A DNA stretch of 64,000 nucleotides from the NCBI RefSeq assembly GCF_009905375.1, contig NW_027417495.1, forward strand, positions 1-64,000, read 5' to 3'. This document shows, piece by piece, positions 9,958-19,965 of this stretch. The notes below the pieces were generated by a model. The model saw only the letters and a program-made list of their open reading frames with translations, had not been told where the DNA came from and searched no databases. Each line of letters opens with the position of its first letter. Position 1 is the first letter of the stretch. The position numbers and the translations under genes are program-made. The stretch comes from Apium graveolens. Lineage: Eukaryota; Streptophyta; Magnoliopsida; Apiales; Apiaceae.

Positions 9958-9981
9958 GTTGTTTTATTTGTTTTGTAGATG
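9955..9981 (+). other. Gag-pol junction with two in-frame stops
   Basis: Gag ends with TGA at 9955-9957. In the same frame a TAG at 9976-9978 precedes ATGTGTCTTGCC, the start of the protease region. The bases between are T-rich and end TTTGTTTTGTAG, which looks like a splice acceptor. Copia-B has the same layout at 44895-44909. Splicing or double stop suppression could feed pol expression; this is inference. Confidence 0.5.
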
Positions 9982-12900
9982 TGTCTTGCCGCTCGAGTCA
10001 AATCAACTCAATGGATTTTAGATAGCGGATGTACTAGACATATGAGTGGAGATAAAGCACAATTCTTGAGTCTTCAAATGAAAAAGGGTGGAAGAGTGAC
10101 TATTGGTGATAGCAAAACTCTTCAAATTCTTGGAAAAGGTAAAATAGGTAATAAACACATTTCAATTGATAAAGTTCAATATGTTAAAGGCCTTAAATGT
10201 AATCTGCTTAGCATAAGTCAGTTATATGATGATGGTCATACTGTTAACTTTGGTATTGATAAGTGTATTATTACTATTGGTACTAACAAAGTCCCCCTAG
10301 TTGCTAGAAGGGAAGGAAATATATATATTTTGGACTTTGAGTTGCAGAAAACAGCTTATTGTCTTGCTGCAATAGACACTGATCCTTAGGCATAGAAGAT
10401 TGGGTCATGCTCACATGGACTTACTTAACAAGCTTTCAAAGAAGAAGCTAGTCAGAGGTTTACCCAAAATCAAGTATGTCAAGACTGAGGTGTGTTCGGC
10501 ATGCCAATTAGGCAAGCAAATTAGAAGTACTCACAAAGCAAAGAAAATGGTATCTACTTCTAAACCGTTAGAACTTTTACATTTAGACTTATTTGGTCCA
10601 GAAGCTTATAAAAGTATAGGAGGTAAGCAATATGGTTTTGTAATTGTTGATGATTATTCTCGTTTTACATGGGTATTGTTTCTTAGAACTAAAGATGCTG
10701 CTTTTAATGAGTTTGAGAAACTAATTAAATTACTTGAGAATAAGCTCAATACAAGCTTGTAGGAATAAGGAGTGATCGAGGTGGTGAATTCCAAAAAGAC
10801 TTTGTTACTTATTGTGAAGAAAGAGGAATATCACATGAATTCTCGGCTCCAAGGACTCCACAACAAAATGGTGTGGTGGAACGCAAGAATAGGTCACTGC
10901 AAGAGACAGCAAGGACTTTGTTGCAAGAAAGCAAGTTACCTAGAAGTTTTTGGGCAGAAGCAGTCAACACAGCATGCTATGTTCTGAATAGAGTATTGAT
11001 AAGACCTATTTTGGACAAGACTCCATATGAATTGCTCAAGAAAAAGAGGCCCAACATCAGTTACTTCAGAATCTTTGGCTCAAAGTGTTTTGTGCTCAAG
11101 ACAATCGGTAATGATGGTAAATTTGATGCTAAATCTTATGAAGCTATTTTTCTTGGTTATTCTATGAATAGTAAAACCTATAGAGTTTATAATTTGTCTA
11201 AACATATTGTTGAGGAATCTATAGATGTTACTTTTCAAGAACCTAACAATGATCTTCCAAGAGAACAGGAAGATGATGCAGGTGAAGCTGGACAACAGCA
11301 AGCTGAAACAGAGAAGGCTACTCCAAAACAGCAAGCTGAAACAGAGACTGATTCTGGAAAACAGCAAGCTGAAATTGAAACTGCCTCAGGAAATCAGCAA
11401 GCAGAACCTTCTACTCCAGTTGATGATGCAATTGTAAAGATGGCAAAGATGACTCTTGATGGTCCTATAGGAAATAGAGCAAAGGATAAAATGCCAATCT
11501 ATGATGGTGAAGACTTAGCTCCTCCATCTAAGATAAGGAAGACTTCACATGAAGATATTGCAAAGCATTCATTGCCAAAAGCTACACGGACAGTGAAGAA
11601 TCACCCTCCAGAATAGGTTATTGGTGATATTTCTGATGGTCTCAAGACAAGAAAAGGCACTGCAAATTTTTGTGCTTATGCTGTATTTTTAGCTCAAGAG
11701 GAACCCAAGAATGTCAAAGAAGCACTTGAAGATGAAAATTGGATCACGGCTATGCAAGAAGAACTCAATCAATTCGAATGATGTGATGTTTAGGAACTGG
11801 TCAAGCCACCAAAAGATGCTTCAATCATTGGTACAAAATGGATTTTCAAGAATAAAGTGGATGAATTTGGTACTGTTACTCGAAATAAAGCAAGGCTCGT
11901 GGCACAAGGGTACAACCAACAAGAAGGCATTGACTTTGATCAAACTTATGCTCCAGTAGCTAGATTGGAATCAATTAGGATGCTTCTTGCTTATGCATAC
12001 TTCAAGAAGATCAAGCTACATCAAATGGACGTCAAAAGTGCTTTTCTTAATGGATTTCTGGAAGAGGAAGTTTATGTTAAGCAACCCCCTGGTTTTGAAC
12101 ATGAACAACATCCGGACTATGTTTACAAGCTCAAGAAGACATTATATGGCTTAAAGCAAGCACCAAGGGCTTGGTACAAGAGGCTTAGTAAGTTTTTGAT
12201 CAAAAATGGCTTCATTCGAGGTAAAATTGATCCTACTTTATTTACTAAGCAAAATGGTAATGATATTTTGATTGTTCAGATATATGTAGATGATATAATC
12301 TTTGGATCCACTAATGATTCTATGTGTGAGTGGTTTTCTAAGTGTATGAGCAGTGAATTTGACATGAGCATGATGGGTGAGCTCAATTATTTCTTGGGGC
12401 TCCAAATTAAACAATCTAAAGATGGAATTTATGTGCATCAATCAAAATATGTCAAAAATTTGCTGACCAGATTTGGTTTTGACAATGTCAAGCCGAAATC
12501 TACTCCAATGAATCAAAATAGCAAGCTGACATCGGATGAAAAAGGTAAAGATGTTGATATCAAGAAGTATAGAGGTATGATTGGTAGTCTTTTATATTTT
12601 ACTGCTTCTCGGCCAGATATTATGTATAGTGTTTGTGTATGTGCTCGTTTTCATGCTAAGCCTAAGGAATCACACTTAAATGCAGTTAAAAGAATATTTA
12701 GATATTTAAGTGGGACTATTAATCTTGAGTTATTTTATCCTATTACAAGCACATTTGATCTTGTGGGTTATAGTGATGCTGACTATGCAGGTTGTCAGAC
12801 TGATAGAAAGAGCACAAGTGGTGTTTGTACATATTTAGGACAAAGTCTCGTATCTTGGCAAAGTAAGAAACAAACTTCAGTTGCATTATCCACAACAGAA

Positions 12901-13224
12901 GGTGAGTATTTGGTAGCTGGTAGCTGTTGCTCTCAAATTTTGTGGATGATTCAGACTCTACGAGATTTTGGAATCAAGTGTGGCAAAGTTCCAATCTATT
13001 GTGACAACACTAGCACCATCAACATATCAAAGAATCCGGTTAATCACTCAAGAACAAAGCATATTGATGTTCGTCATCATTTCTTGAGAGATAATGCTGC
13101 CAAAGGTAAGATTGAATTAGTTTTTGTACCTACTGAATATCAATTGGAAGATATCTTTACAAAACCCCTTGGCAAAGCAAGATTTTCTACCATTCGAAGG
13201 GAACTTGGCATGTGCAGTGTATAA
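9979..13224 (+). pseudogene. Copia-A pol polyprotein, broken
   Basis: Protease (WILDSGCTRHMSG, near 10010), the GAG-pre-integrase and integrase region (LDLFGP, then RSDRGGEF, then VVERKNR), reverse transcriptase (KARLVAQGYNQQEG, YVDD at 12283-12294) and RNase H (GYSDADYAGC; end ADIFTKP-like) follow in copia order. Breaks: a stop plus frameshift near 10387-10400, a frameshift near 10760-10770, TAG near 11614, TGA near 11779 and TAG near 11791. The last two are consistent with C-to-T changes in Arg and Trp codons. A QQAE-rich linker lies between integrase and reverse transcriptase. From about 11800 to 13224 the frame is open and the catalytic residues are present. The copy cannot make a full polyprotein. 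Confidence 0.9.
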
Positions 13225-13462
13225 TGGCAAGCTATCTTTGGAAATTTGGTAATGTTAGCTTACTATCATTTTTCATGTTAGCTTACTATGATTGGTTATT
13301 TAAATGACATTTTTTTGTGTTATGTAATTTTTTTTAATTATGATATGTCATTATCTGTTTATTGTCGTTACTTGTTTGTGTGTTTTGATGCTTTATCTTA
13401 TAATTCTGATCAGCCCTCAACCTGAATCTTTTTGATGCTTTAAGGGGGAGAAATTTAGGAGA

Positions 13463-13790
13463 CTTATTTTATGATGCTTATGTTTATTTCTGTTTGGTTA
13501 TTAAGACTATCTTCTGTTGACTTATGGTTAAGAATTTCTGTTGACTAGTTGGCTTATGTTTAATCTGTGGTTTGCTACTTGGTTATGCTGATGCTTCTAA
13601 TATTTGAAATATGTTTAATTGTTTTATGCTTATTTTATGATGCTTATGTTTATTTCTGTTTGGTTATTAAGACTATCTTCTGTTGACTTATGGTTAAGAA
13701 TTTCTGTTGACTAGTTGGCTTATGTTTAATCTGTGGTTTGCTACTTGGTTATGCTGATGCTTCTAATATTTGAAATATGTTTAATTGTTT
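13463..13790 (+). repeat. 166-bp tandem duplication in the 3' non-coding region
   Basis: CTTATTTTATGATGCTTATG begins at 13463 and again at 13629, and the following 160 bases match almost exactly. Copy 2 (7050-7250, inverted) has only short partial duplications there, so this is specific to copy 3 and recent. Confidence 0.85.
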
Positions 13791-13912
13791 TTTCATTTAG
13801 AAGTTTATTATGCTAATTGTGATATCTTTAGTTTTATTTTGAGATTTGCATATATTTAGGGGGAGTTTTTATAATTCTCCTAAATGTGTGTAATCATCAA
13901 AAAGGGGGAGAT

Positions 13913-15118
13913 TGTAAATCCTTAGTTTTGATGATCACAACACAGCAAGCCATCATGTTGTTATTTGAGAATGTTTGCAGGATATAACAGCTTGATATCA
14001 GTGCTGTTTAAGTATCATGACAGCAAGCTATCATAAGACAGTAATCTATTTCAGCAAGCTATGATCAACAGTGTCAGAATAACAGCAAGCCAAGATGCAC
14101 AGTCCAGATTCAATAAGGAAGTCGAATTTCATGGAGATTTTATAGGATCTTCATATATATCAGTTGTAAGGACTTCTCTAATATAATATACGTGCATGAT
14201 ATATAGAGAGCTCATTTATAAATCGTTTTTAATCATTGAAATTGATTTCCTAAAGAATAGGAGTTTGTTTCTCTTTCAAACTCTTTCTTCTATCTTCTAA
14301 TTAAAACGTTTTATCCTCTGCTAAATAGAAGAGATATTTTCTGTACGTACGTTGGACATCTTTCTTTCTCTTCTATCTAACGTACACATGAACGTTGGAA
14401 ACCATCCCAACGATCTTACATGGTAGAATTGGATTCTAGCCGTTGTAATTTGTTGAGGCTGTTTTCAAACGTTAATGTGTGGTTATATAAGTAGTTTTCT
14501 TGCAGTTTTATGAGAACCACTTTGCAAGCAAGAACACATACAACTCCTGATCTTTATTGATTTCAAAATACTCTCTAGCTCTAAATATATACACGTGTTT
14601 TATCTTAGAGAGAGTTTATAGTTTGAGTTGTAATCTTTATCATTGATTTGTATTGTTCAATTGTATTGATTAGTTGCTGGATAAGTTGGCTAGGGAAACA
14701 AGGGTTTAGTGGTACTTGCTAGAGGAGTTTGTACTACGGGGTAGTATAGTACTTAGAGAGCAGGTTCTTAAACAGGGTTTCAGCAAGCCATTATCAGCAG
14801 CTGGTATAAAGGGAGATATATTGTTGTATCTTGTAGTTGTAACCTTCATTGATCAATAATATATTCTCTTACCAAGTTGGTAAGGGACCAGGACGTAGAC
14901 CATAGGGGCTTAGGGGTCGAACCTGGCTAAAATTCTTGTGTGTTCTATTTACTTTCCTGCACATTATTTTCTGCATTGCATTTAGTCATCTCAGCTTACT
15001 ATCATTGTCAGATTATAGTTCAGTTGGTAAAATCTCAGTAAGCTATTATCGCGTAAAATTTAAAAGTAATCCTAGTTAGCCATAATCACCTATTCACCCC
15101 CCTCTAGGTGTAATTTCA
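13913..15118 (+). repeat. 3' LTR of Copia-A copy 3
   Basis: It starts TGTAAATCC directly after the polypurine tract and ends GTAATTTCA. It carries five AGCAAGC words, a TATA box (14484-14490) and GC-richer R/U5-like sequence towards the end. It agrees with the right palindrome LTR at most sites where the left palindrome LTR differs. The flank after it is TGTGT; there is no 5' partner for a target-site check. Confidence 0.9.
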
Positions 15119-17030
15119 TGTGTAACATCTCATCTACAATTTTCACTTTCAACTTTATTTCATAACTTGTTTATTTTTATTTGGTGAAATTTAAAGATAC
15201 TCATGATCTAGATATACTATTTTCACTTTGTACATTGTTTCATAACTTGTTATATTTTAATTTGTTCAATTTTATGTATTGACATCTATGATATGATAAT
15301 TATAAATTAGAGTAACACATAAATACACACATACATATACACACATATATATATGGATATTTGTTTAAGGTAACTAAGAGCAACTCCAACGGTCTAGGTG
15401 TCACCCTAATATATATTAGGTAAAAATAATGTCACTCTAACCAACCATGAGACCTGTTAGCAATAATTATAGATATCATTTATCAAATCTTCTATATTTA
15501 TTGATCGTGTAATCATTAGCTAAACATCCACCTCACATATTTAAACATATAACTATACATACATAAATATTTATATTTATATTACATTTAATATATATGG
15601 ATAAAAATTCTTATTTTATATTTAATATTTTTAGCTTATATAATATTAAGTATAAAATTATTATTTTCTTATTAACGAAATTTATCAATTATTTTGACAT
15701 ACAATTGCATATTTATAAAATTAGTAATAAATCTAATATGATAAAATATAATAGAATTATAAATTTTATAATATATAATAGATTTTATTCATTATTATTT
15801 TTTCATATTTAAATATGTTATATATTTTGAATTTTAATATTTATTAAATTGCAATTATATTCAACATTTTTTATTATATTTATATTTTATTTACCCTTTT
15901 ATTAGATTAAGTATTAAATAAATTTATTTTATCATTTAAAATATGTATTTGAGTATTGAAAAATAGGTAAAAATAATATTTTTGAATATATCTAATCAGC
16001 TAATACTATTAAAGTACATGTGCTTGCAGGCTCAATAAAATTATAGATAATCATAATTTAACTAATCATTTTAGCTAGTATATAACATTATCAACTTTAA
16101 CTCCTGTTATTTGTTATTCTTTACTACCTTTAACTTTATCTTCTGCAATTTTGACCTGGTCTTTTGTATTCTTTTAAAATGTGTGTTAAGTCTTTTAAAT
16201 ATTTTACATTGTAGTATTCATTTTTTCATGTAGTAATTATTTGTTCTATTTTTTTTTATATATTTTAATTATTATTTTTGTATGATTTATGTTATGTACT
16301 TTGTAGGTGTTGTATACTTTTAACTAATGCTATGTGGTTTTTGTATGTTCTTATTTTTTGATTGATGTTATATAATTTTATATAATTGTTATGTTAAATA
16401 TTTTGTAATTTTTATTGCACAAGTCAGTGTCAAAGTTTAACATGTCCTGGATATTTTTCATTAGGCTTCTCTATTTTTTAACATTGTTATATTCTATAGT
16501 AATTGTTTGTTCTTTAAAATTCTAATCTAGAGTATTTTTTTTAGAAATCTATTTGTTTGTTTTATGTGCGGTATATTTCTATATATTTTTTGTTCTTTAA
16601 ATTTTGATATGTTCTCTAATTTTTTCAGTCCCTATTTTTATTTTATGTGTTCCGAGTATTTTCATGTTCTATAAATTTTCTTGTACACTTTGTGTGTTCC
16701 TTAATTTGAAATACCTTTTATTGTTATATTCTTTTATTGGTACTTTATGTATTTGGTAAATTTTAATGTTTTGTTATATATTTTGTGTTTCATTAATTTT
16801 TATGTGTTCTGTAATTTTCTATCTTCATTAATTTTAATTTATGTGTTCATTAATTTTATATTTCATAATATAAATATCTATTTATATCTTATAATTTATA
16901 TTTTATATTCAGTAATTTAAATACTAATATAACACATAAATATTAGAGAACACATAAAAATTTTACATAACACATAAATTTTTTATGTTTTCTTTATATT
17001 TATAAGTACTTTATGTTTTATATTATATAA
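15119..17030. other. AT-rich intergenic DNA, no gene seen
   Basis: Very T/A-rich sequence. Around 15130-15270 there are two imperfect copies of a TTTCATAACTTGTT-containing unit. From about 16100 the strand is strongly T-rich, with repeated TATGTGTTCTGTAATTTT words. Short open frames, such as the one at 15597-15812, are low-complexity Ile/Tyr/Phe runs and not genes. Near 15378, GAGCAACTCCAACGG resembles the end of some plant MITEs, but I found no partner end. Confidence 0.6.
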
Positions 17031-17430
17031 TTTATATATTAAGTGCTTTGTAAATTTATATTTGTGTGTTCTGTAATTTTTTATGTCCTCTAATTTATAT
17101 TTTATGTGTTCTCTAATTTTTTGCATGTTTTTCAATTATGTCCTCTGATTTAAATTTGTGTACTTTTTTATGTATTATACTTTTTTTATGCATGTAAGTT
17201 AAAAAATTATGTTAATTATGTTTTTATAATTATTTATATTTTAAGTGCTTTATAAATTTATATTTATGTGTTCTGTAATTTTTATGTCCTCTAATTTATA
17301 TTTTACGTGTTCTCTAATTTTTTGCAAATATTTCAATTATGTCCTCTAATTTATATTTGTGTACTTTTTAATGTATTATACTTTTTTATGCATGGAAGTT
17401 AAAAAAATATGTTAATGATGTTTTTATAAA
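17031..17430. repeat. Tandem duplication, about 200-bp unit, T-rich
   Basis: The order TTAAGTGCTTT, TGTGTTCTGTAATTTT, ATGTCCTCTAATTTATATTT, TGTACTTTTT, TGCATG.AAGTTAAAA occurs from about 17038 and again from about 17241. It is imperfect, with a few substitutions per copy. Between 17431 and 17867 I see only AT-rich unique sequence with a poly-A/G stretch and a (TA)n run near 17683. Confidence 0.75.
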
Positions 17431-17867
17431 AAAAATTATGTAAATTTAATTTTTAATTTGTAAATATAAAGTAAATGGACAACTGAAAAAAATAAATAAA
17501 AAAAAAAGAAAAAACAATGTAGAAGGAAAGAAAAAAAATGTAACATTTTGTGCATAAAAATCGTAAACAGACGTTGAGTGAGGCCGAGAAAAGTTACAGG
17601 TTTTGTGACACATGTCAACACTACACTTAAGTTACTCAGTTCCAAGAGATATGAGTTACCATTTGATCCCAAGCCATATATATATATATAAATTTATATA
17701 CATTTCTCAATGCTGTTAAATAGATATTGAGTTATATATACCATTTATATTATTTTGTATTTAAAATCCTAGTATAAGCTCAATACATTTTTAGGATATG
17801 AAATTAGATATTGAACATTAGATATGAAAAGCTAGATGTTTTTCATAAAATAAAGTCTAGTTGAAAA

Positions 17868-18898
17868 AGGAAGAAAATGTGTGTTCAAAAAAAGGAAGAA
17901 GAAGGACTCCATCAAGAACCCCATATAGACCCTCCCTGTACAACTCAAGGTACAAAATGTGTATGTGGTAAAACCTACCACCATCATTAGCTACCTAGTC
18001 ATCTAACAACCTGATATTAATTTTGCATGTTCTTTAGCAAAAATCTTTTTGACAGAAGGGGAAAAGTCCACCCTCCTTGTACCACCATTAAAATTACTAG
18101 ATGATGACCCTCTCTCCAAATGGTTTGAAACACAGTTTTAACAAGTAAGCTAGTGTTCATATAGAACTTATTGTTAACTCTTTGTTGGTAAGTGGTCATT
18201 TCTGTGTAGTTTTTATTTCAATTAATAACTATTTGTCAACCTCCTAATTAATAACTATTCCCTCATAGGCAGATAGTCCTTCTCTATCTGTCTTATTTCA
18301 GATGAGCGACAGTTGAATCTTTCTGCTCTTTAGTTTACAAAACCAAGGCAAGCTCTTCTTGCAGTAAACCTATGCGATTATTCAAATCATTGATTTTTTC
18401 TTCCTCTTCCTCGATCTGATTTGTAACATCCTTTGCCTTAGTTTTAAGTTCATCCCGCTTTTCCTTTATTGATAGCAATTACACTACACGATCACCTACT
18501 ACATTGACATGAAACCCATTATATTCCAATTCATGAAGGATTTCCACCGTATCCTCTAATTTTTTTGAGTCATTTGGTTGCAAGATGCATGTCTTCTCAA
18601 TAACATTGACAAATTCAACCATTAAAGTCATTGTCGATCCTTCAACAGCGTGGATTCTCGGGATCAGGCAAAATGCCTGCATAGACTCAAGACTCTTCGA
18701 GAGTGGGCTTTTCTTAATAAATGGTAAAATATGATCATTATATTGAGAGAATCAGATAACAATATATTGAATACAATATGTACTGCATTGATTAACTTTC
18801 CTTCCTCTTGAGGTGCCTATATAGCAAACAGTGTATTATAAAAAAATGCTACACATATGAGCAAGGCCTTCAATATGACACTACATAACTTATTATAT
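17868..18898 (-). pseudogene. DUF724-domain pseudogene, uninterrupted copy
   Basis: On the minus strand, codons near 18715-18270 give the DUF724 order: KKSPLSKSLESM lead-in, a degenerate PHF region, LMVEFVNVIEK, LEYNGFHVNVV, LLSIKEK and a coiled-coil tail ending in KEQKDSTVAHLK. In-frame stops follow DRVV and occur in the tail, and the PHF block is damaged. Bases 17868-18250 match the outer part of the palindrome arms and 18268-18898 match its inner part, but without the inserted block 1966-2745. This is therefore closest to the original layout. It abuts CACTA-C coding sequence at about 18898. Confidence 0.72.
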
Positions 18899-19224
18899 CA
18901 AAATTCTGCGAAGATTATTATATCACTACCTAATTTTTTCACGTAGTCATTTAAAAAGCTACATACATTATTAAGCAATAGTGAGTAAAGATTCACATTT
19001 TAATTGTAGGACAATCCATGAAAAATTTAAAAAAGTTTTTATTTACAAGGAAACTTACTAAATGTAAAGGCAGATAAATTTCACCTCCAGAGCAGACTGC
19101 ATGTATGTCTGATAAGAACATGATCTGCTTTTTTGTCAAGACAAATGCTTCTTTGCTCAACTGAAAAGAAATAGTTCGGCCATTACTCAACGAATCTTTT
19201 GCCCATGTCCACAAGCGATTCAAT
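18899..19224 (-). pseudogene. CACTA-C second gene, 3' exons (Ulp1-protease-like start)
   Basis: Exon 19224-19059 encodes WTWAKDS...KEAFVLTKKQIMFLSDIHAVCSGGEIYLPLHL. The spacing and the SGGEI motif fit the start of the Ulp1-type cysteine protease domain often carried by CACTA second genes. A GTAAGT donor follows, then a 100-base intron (19058-18959) with a TAG acceptor, then an exon reading SFLNDYVKKLGSDIIIF and ending in TGA at about 18899. The His, Asp and Cys catalytic residues should lie further downstream and are missing, because DUF724 sequence replaces them. The 5' continuation is at 27802-28461, beyond the CACTA-A insertion. Confidence 0.68.
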
Positions 19225-19254
19225 CACTACCACATAAATGGCCTACAATAACAT

Positions 19255-19700
19255 AAAAAAATGTGAAAAATGCTAAAAAAATGTTGCCACAAAGCTTAAG
19301 GCAACACTTTGGTCAATTTTGAGGGTGTTGGAAATTTGCATGTGGCCTTTGATGTTTTGCCAACATATTTTACAGAACAATGCCAACACCAAAAATGTGT
19401 TGCTGTAGACCTCTATGGAAATATTATAATGTCAATAGGAACATCTGAACTGGTGTTGGCTTTAAGTTTATGGCAACACTAGGTTTTTAAAGGCAACACT
19501 GGGTTTTTAAAGGCAACATAAATTTGATGTTGCCTTAATTCTTATGGCAACATAGTCTCAGTCTATAGCAATACCAATTTTATTAACATTTCATATCTTT
19601 GCCAACACTTACTTGGCTATAGCAACATCTTTTAATTTATTTTTACCAACATTATTTTAGGCTAAGGCAACATGTTTAGTAAAAAAAATTGACAGGTTCT
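19255..19700. repeat. CACTA-A left subterminal repeats
   Basis: At least ten GGCAACA or TGTTGCC/TGTTGGC words occur in both orientations over about 420 bases, for example near 19283, 19312, 19355, 19490, 19515 and 19535. The right subterminal region (27605-27780) has the same words. This is the usual layout of CACTA subterminal protein-binding sites. Confidence 0.75.
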
Positions 19701-19965
19701 TGCCTAAATTATAACATCCCAAAATAGTTCAAATCCAACCACAACAACACAAAAACCAAATCCCTAGATACAAGCCAAGTCAAGAACTACTTAGAAAACT
19801 TGAATACATACTTTCAGTCATACAAGCACTACATAATTGCAATATCAATTCCAACATTCTGACTTGATTCTACTTAAATAAAATGAAGTACTTCATTTAC
19901 AGTCTACGACCACAAGAACATTTTTAAAAAGTACCATATATGGTCTAATATCGCAAAAGGCATCA

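Larger units (their letters stand above)
9088..15118 (+). mobile_element. Copia-A copy 3, 5'-truncated, with 3' LTR
   Basis: The element starts inside gag, with no 5' LTR or primer-binding site. It continues through pol (order: protease, integrase, reverse transcriptase, RNase H, as in Ty1/copia) to a polypurine tract (about 13900-13912) and a 1,206-bp LTR (13913-15118). The third ORF seen in copy 2 is absent: the 690 bp between pol and LTR hold only the flanking non-coding parts. Pol has stops and frameshifts, so the copy is dead. The YVDD region and the MSMMGEL.YFLGLQ block resemble the Sirevirus (SIRE/Maximus) lineage. Confidence 0.9.

Noticed and set aside
15378..15400. GAGCAACTCCAACGG as a MITE end
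   Set aside because: No inverted partner or target duplication found within 700 bases.
15597..15812. 71-codon frame as a gene
   Set aside because: Composed mostly of Ile, Tyr, Asn and Phe, as expected for a random frame in AT-rich sequence.
17625..17640. CACTACACTTAAG as the missing end of CACTA-C
   Set aside because: Only CACTAC matches, no inverted partner is found on the right, and no subterminal repeats adjoin it.
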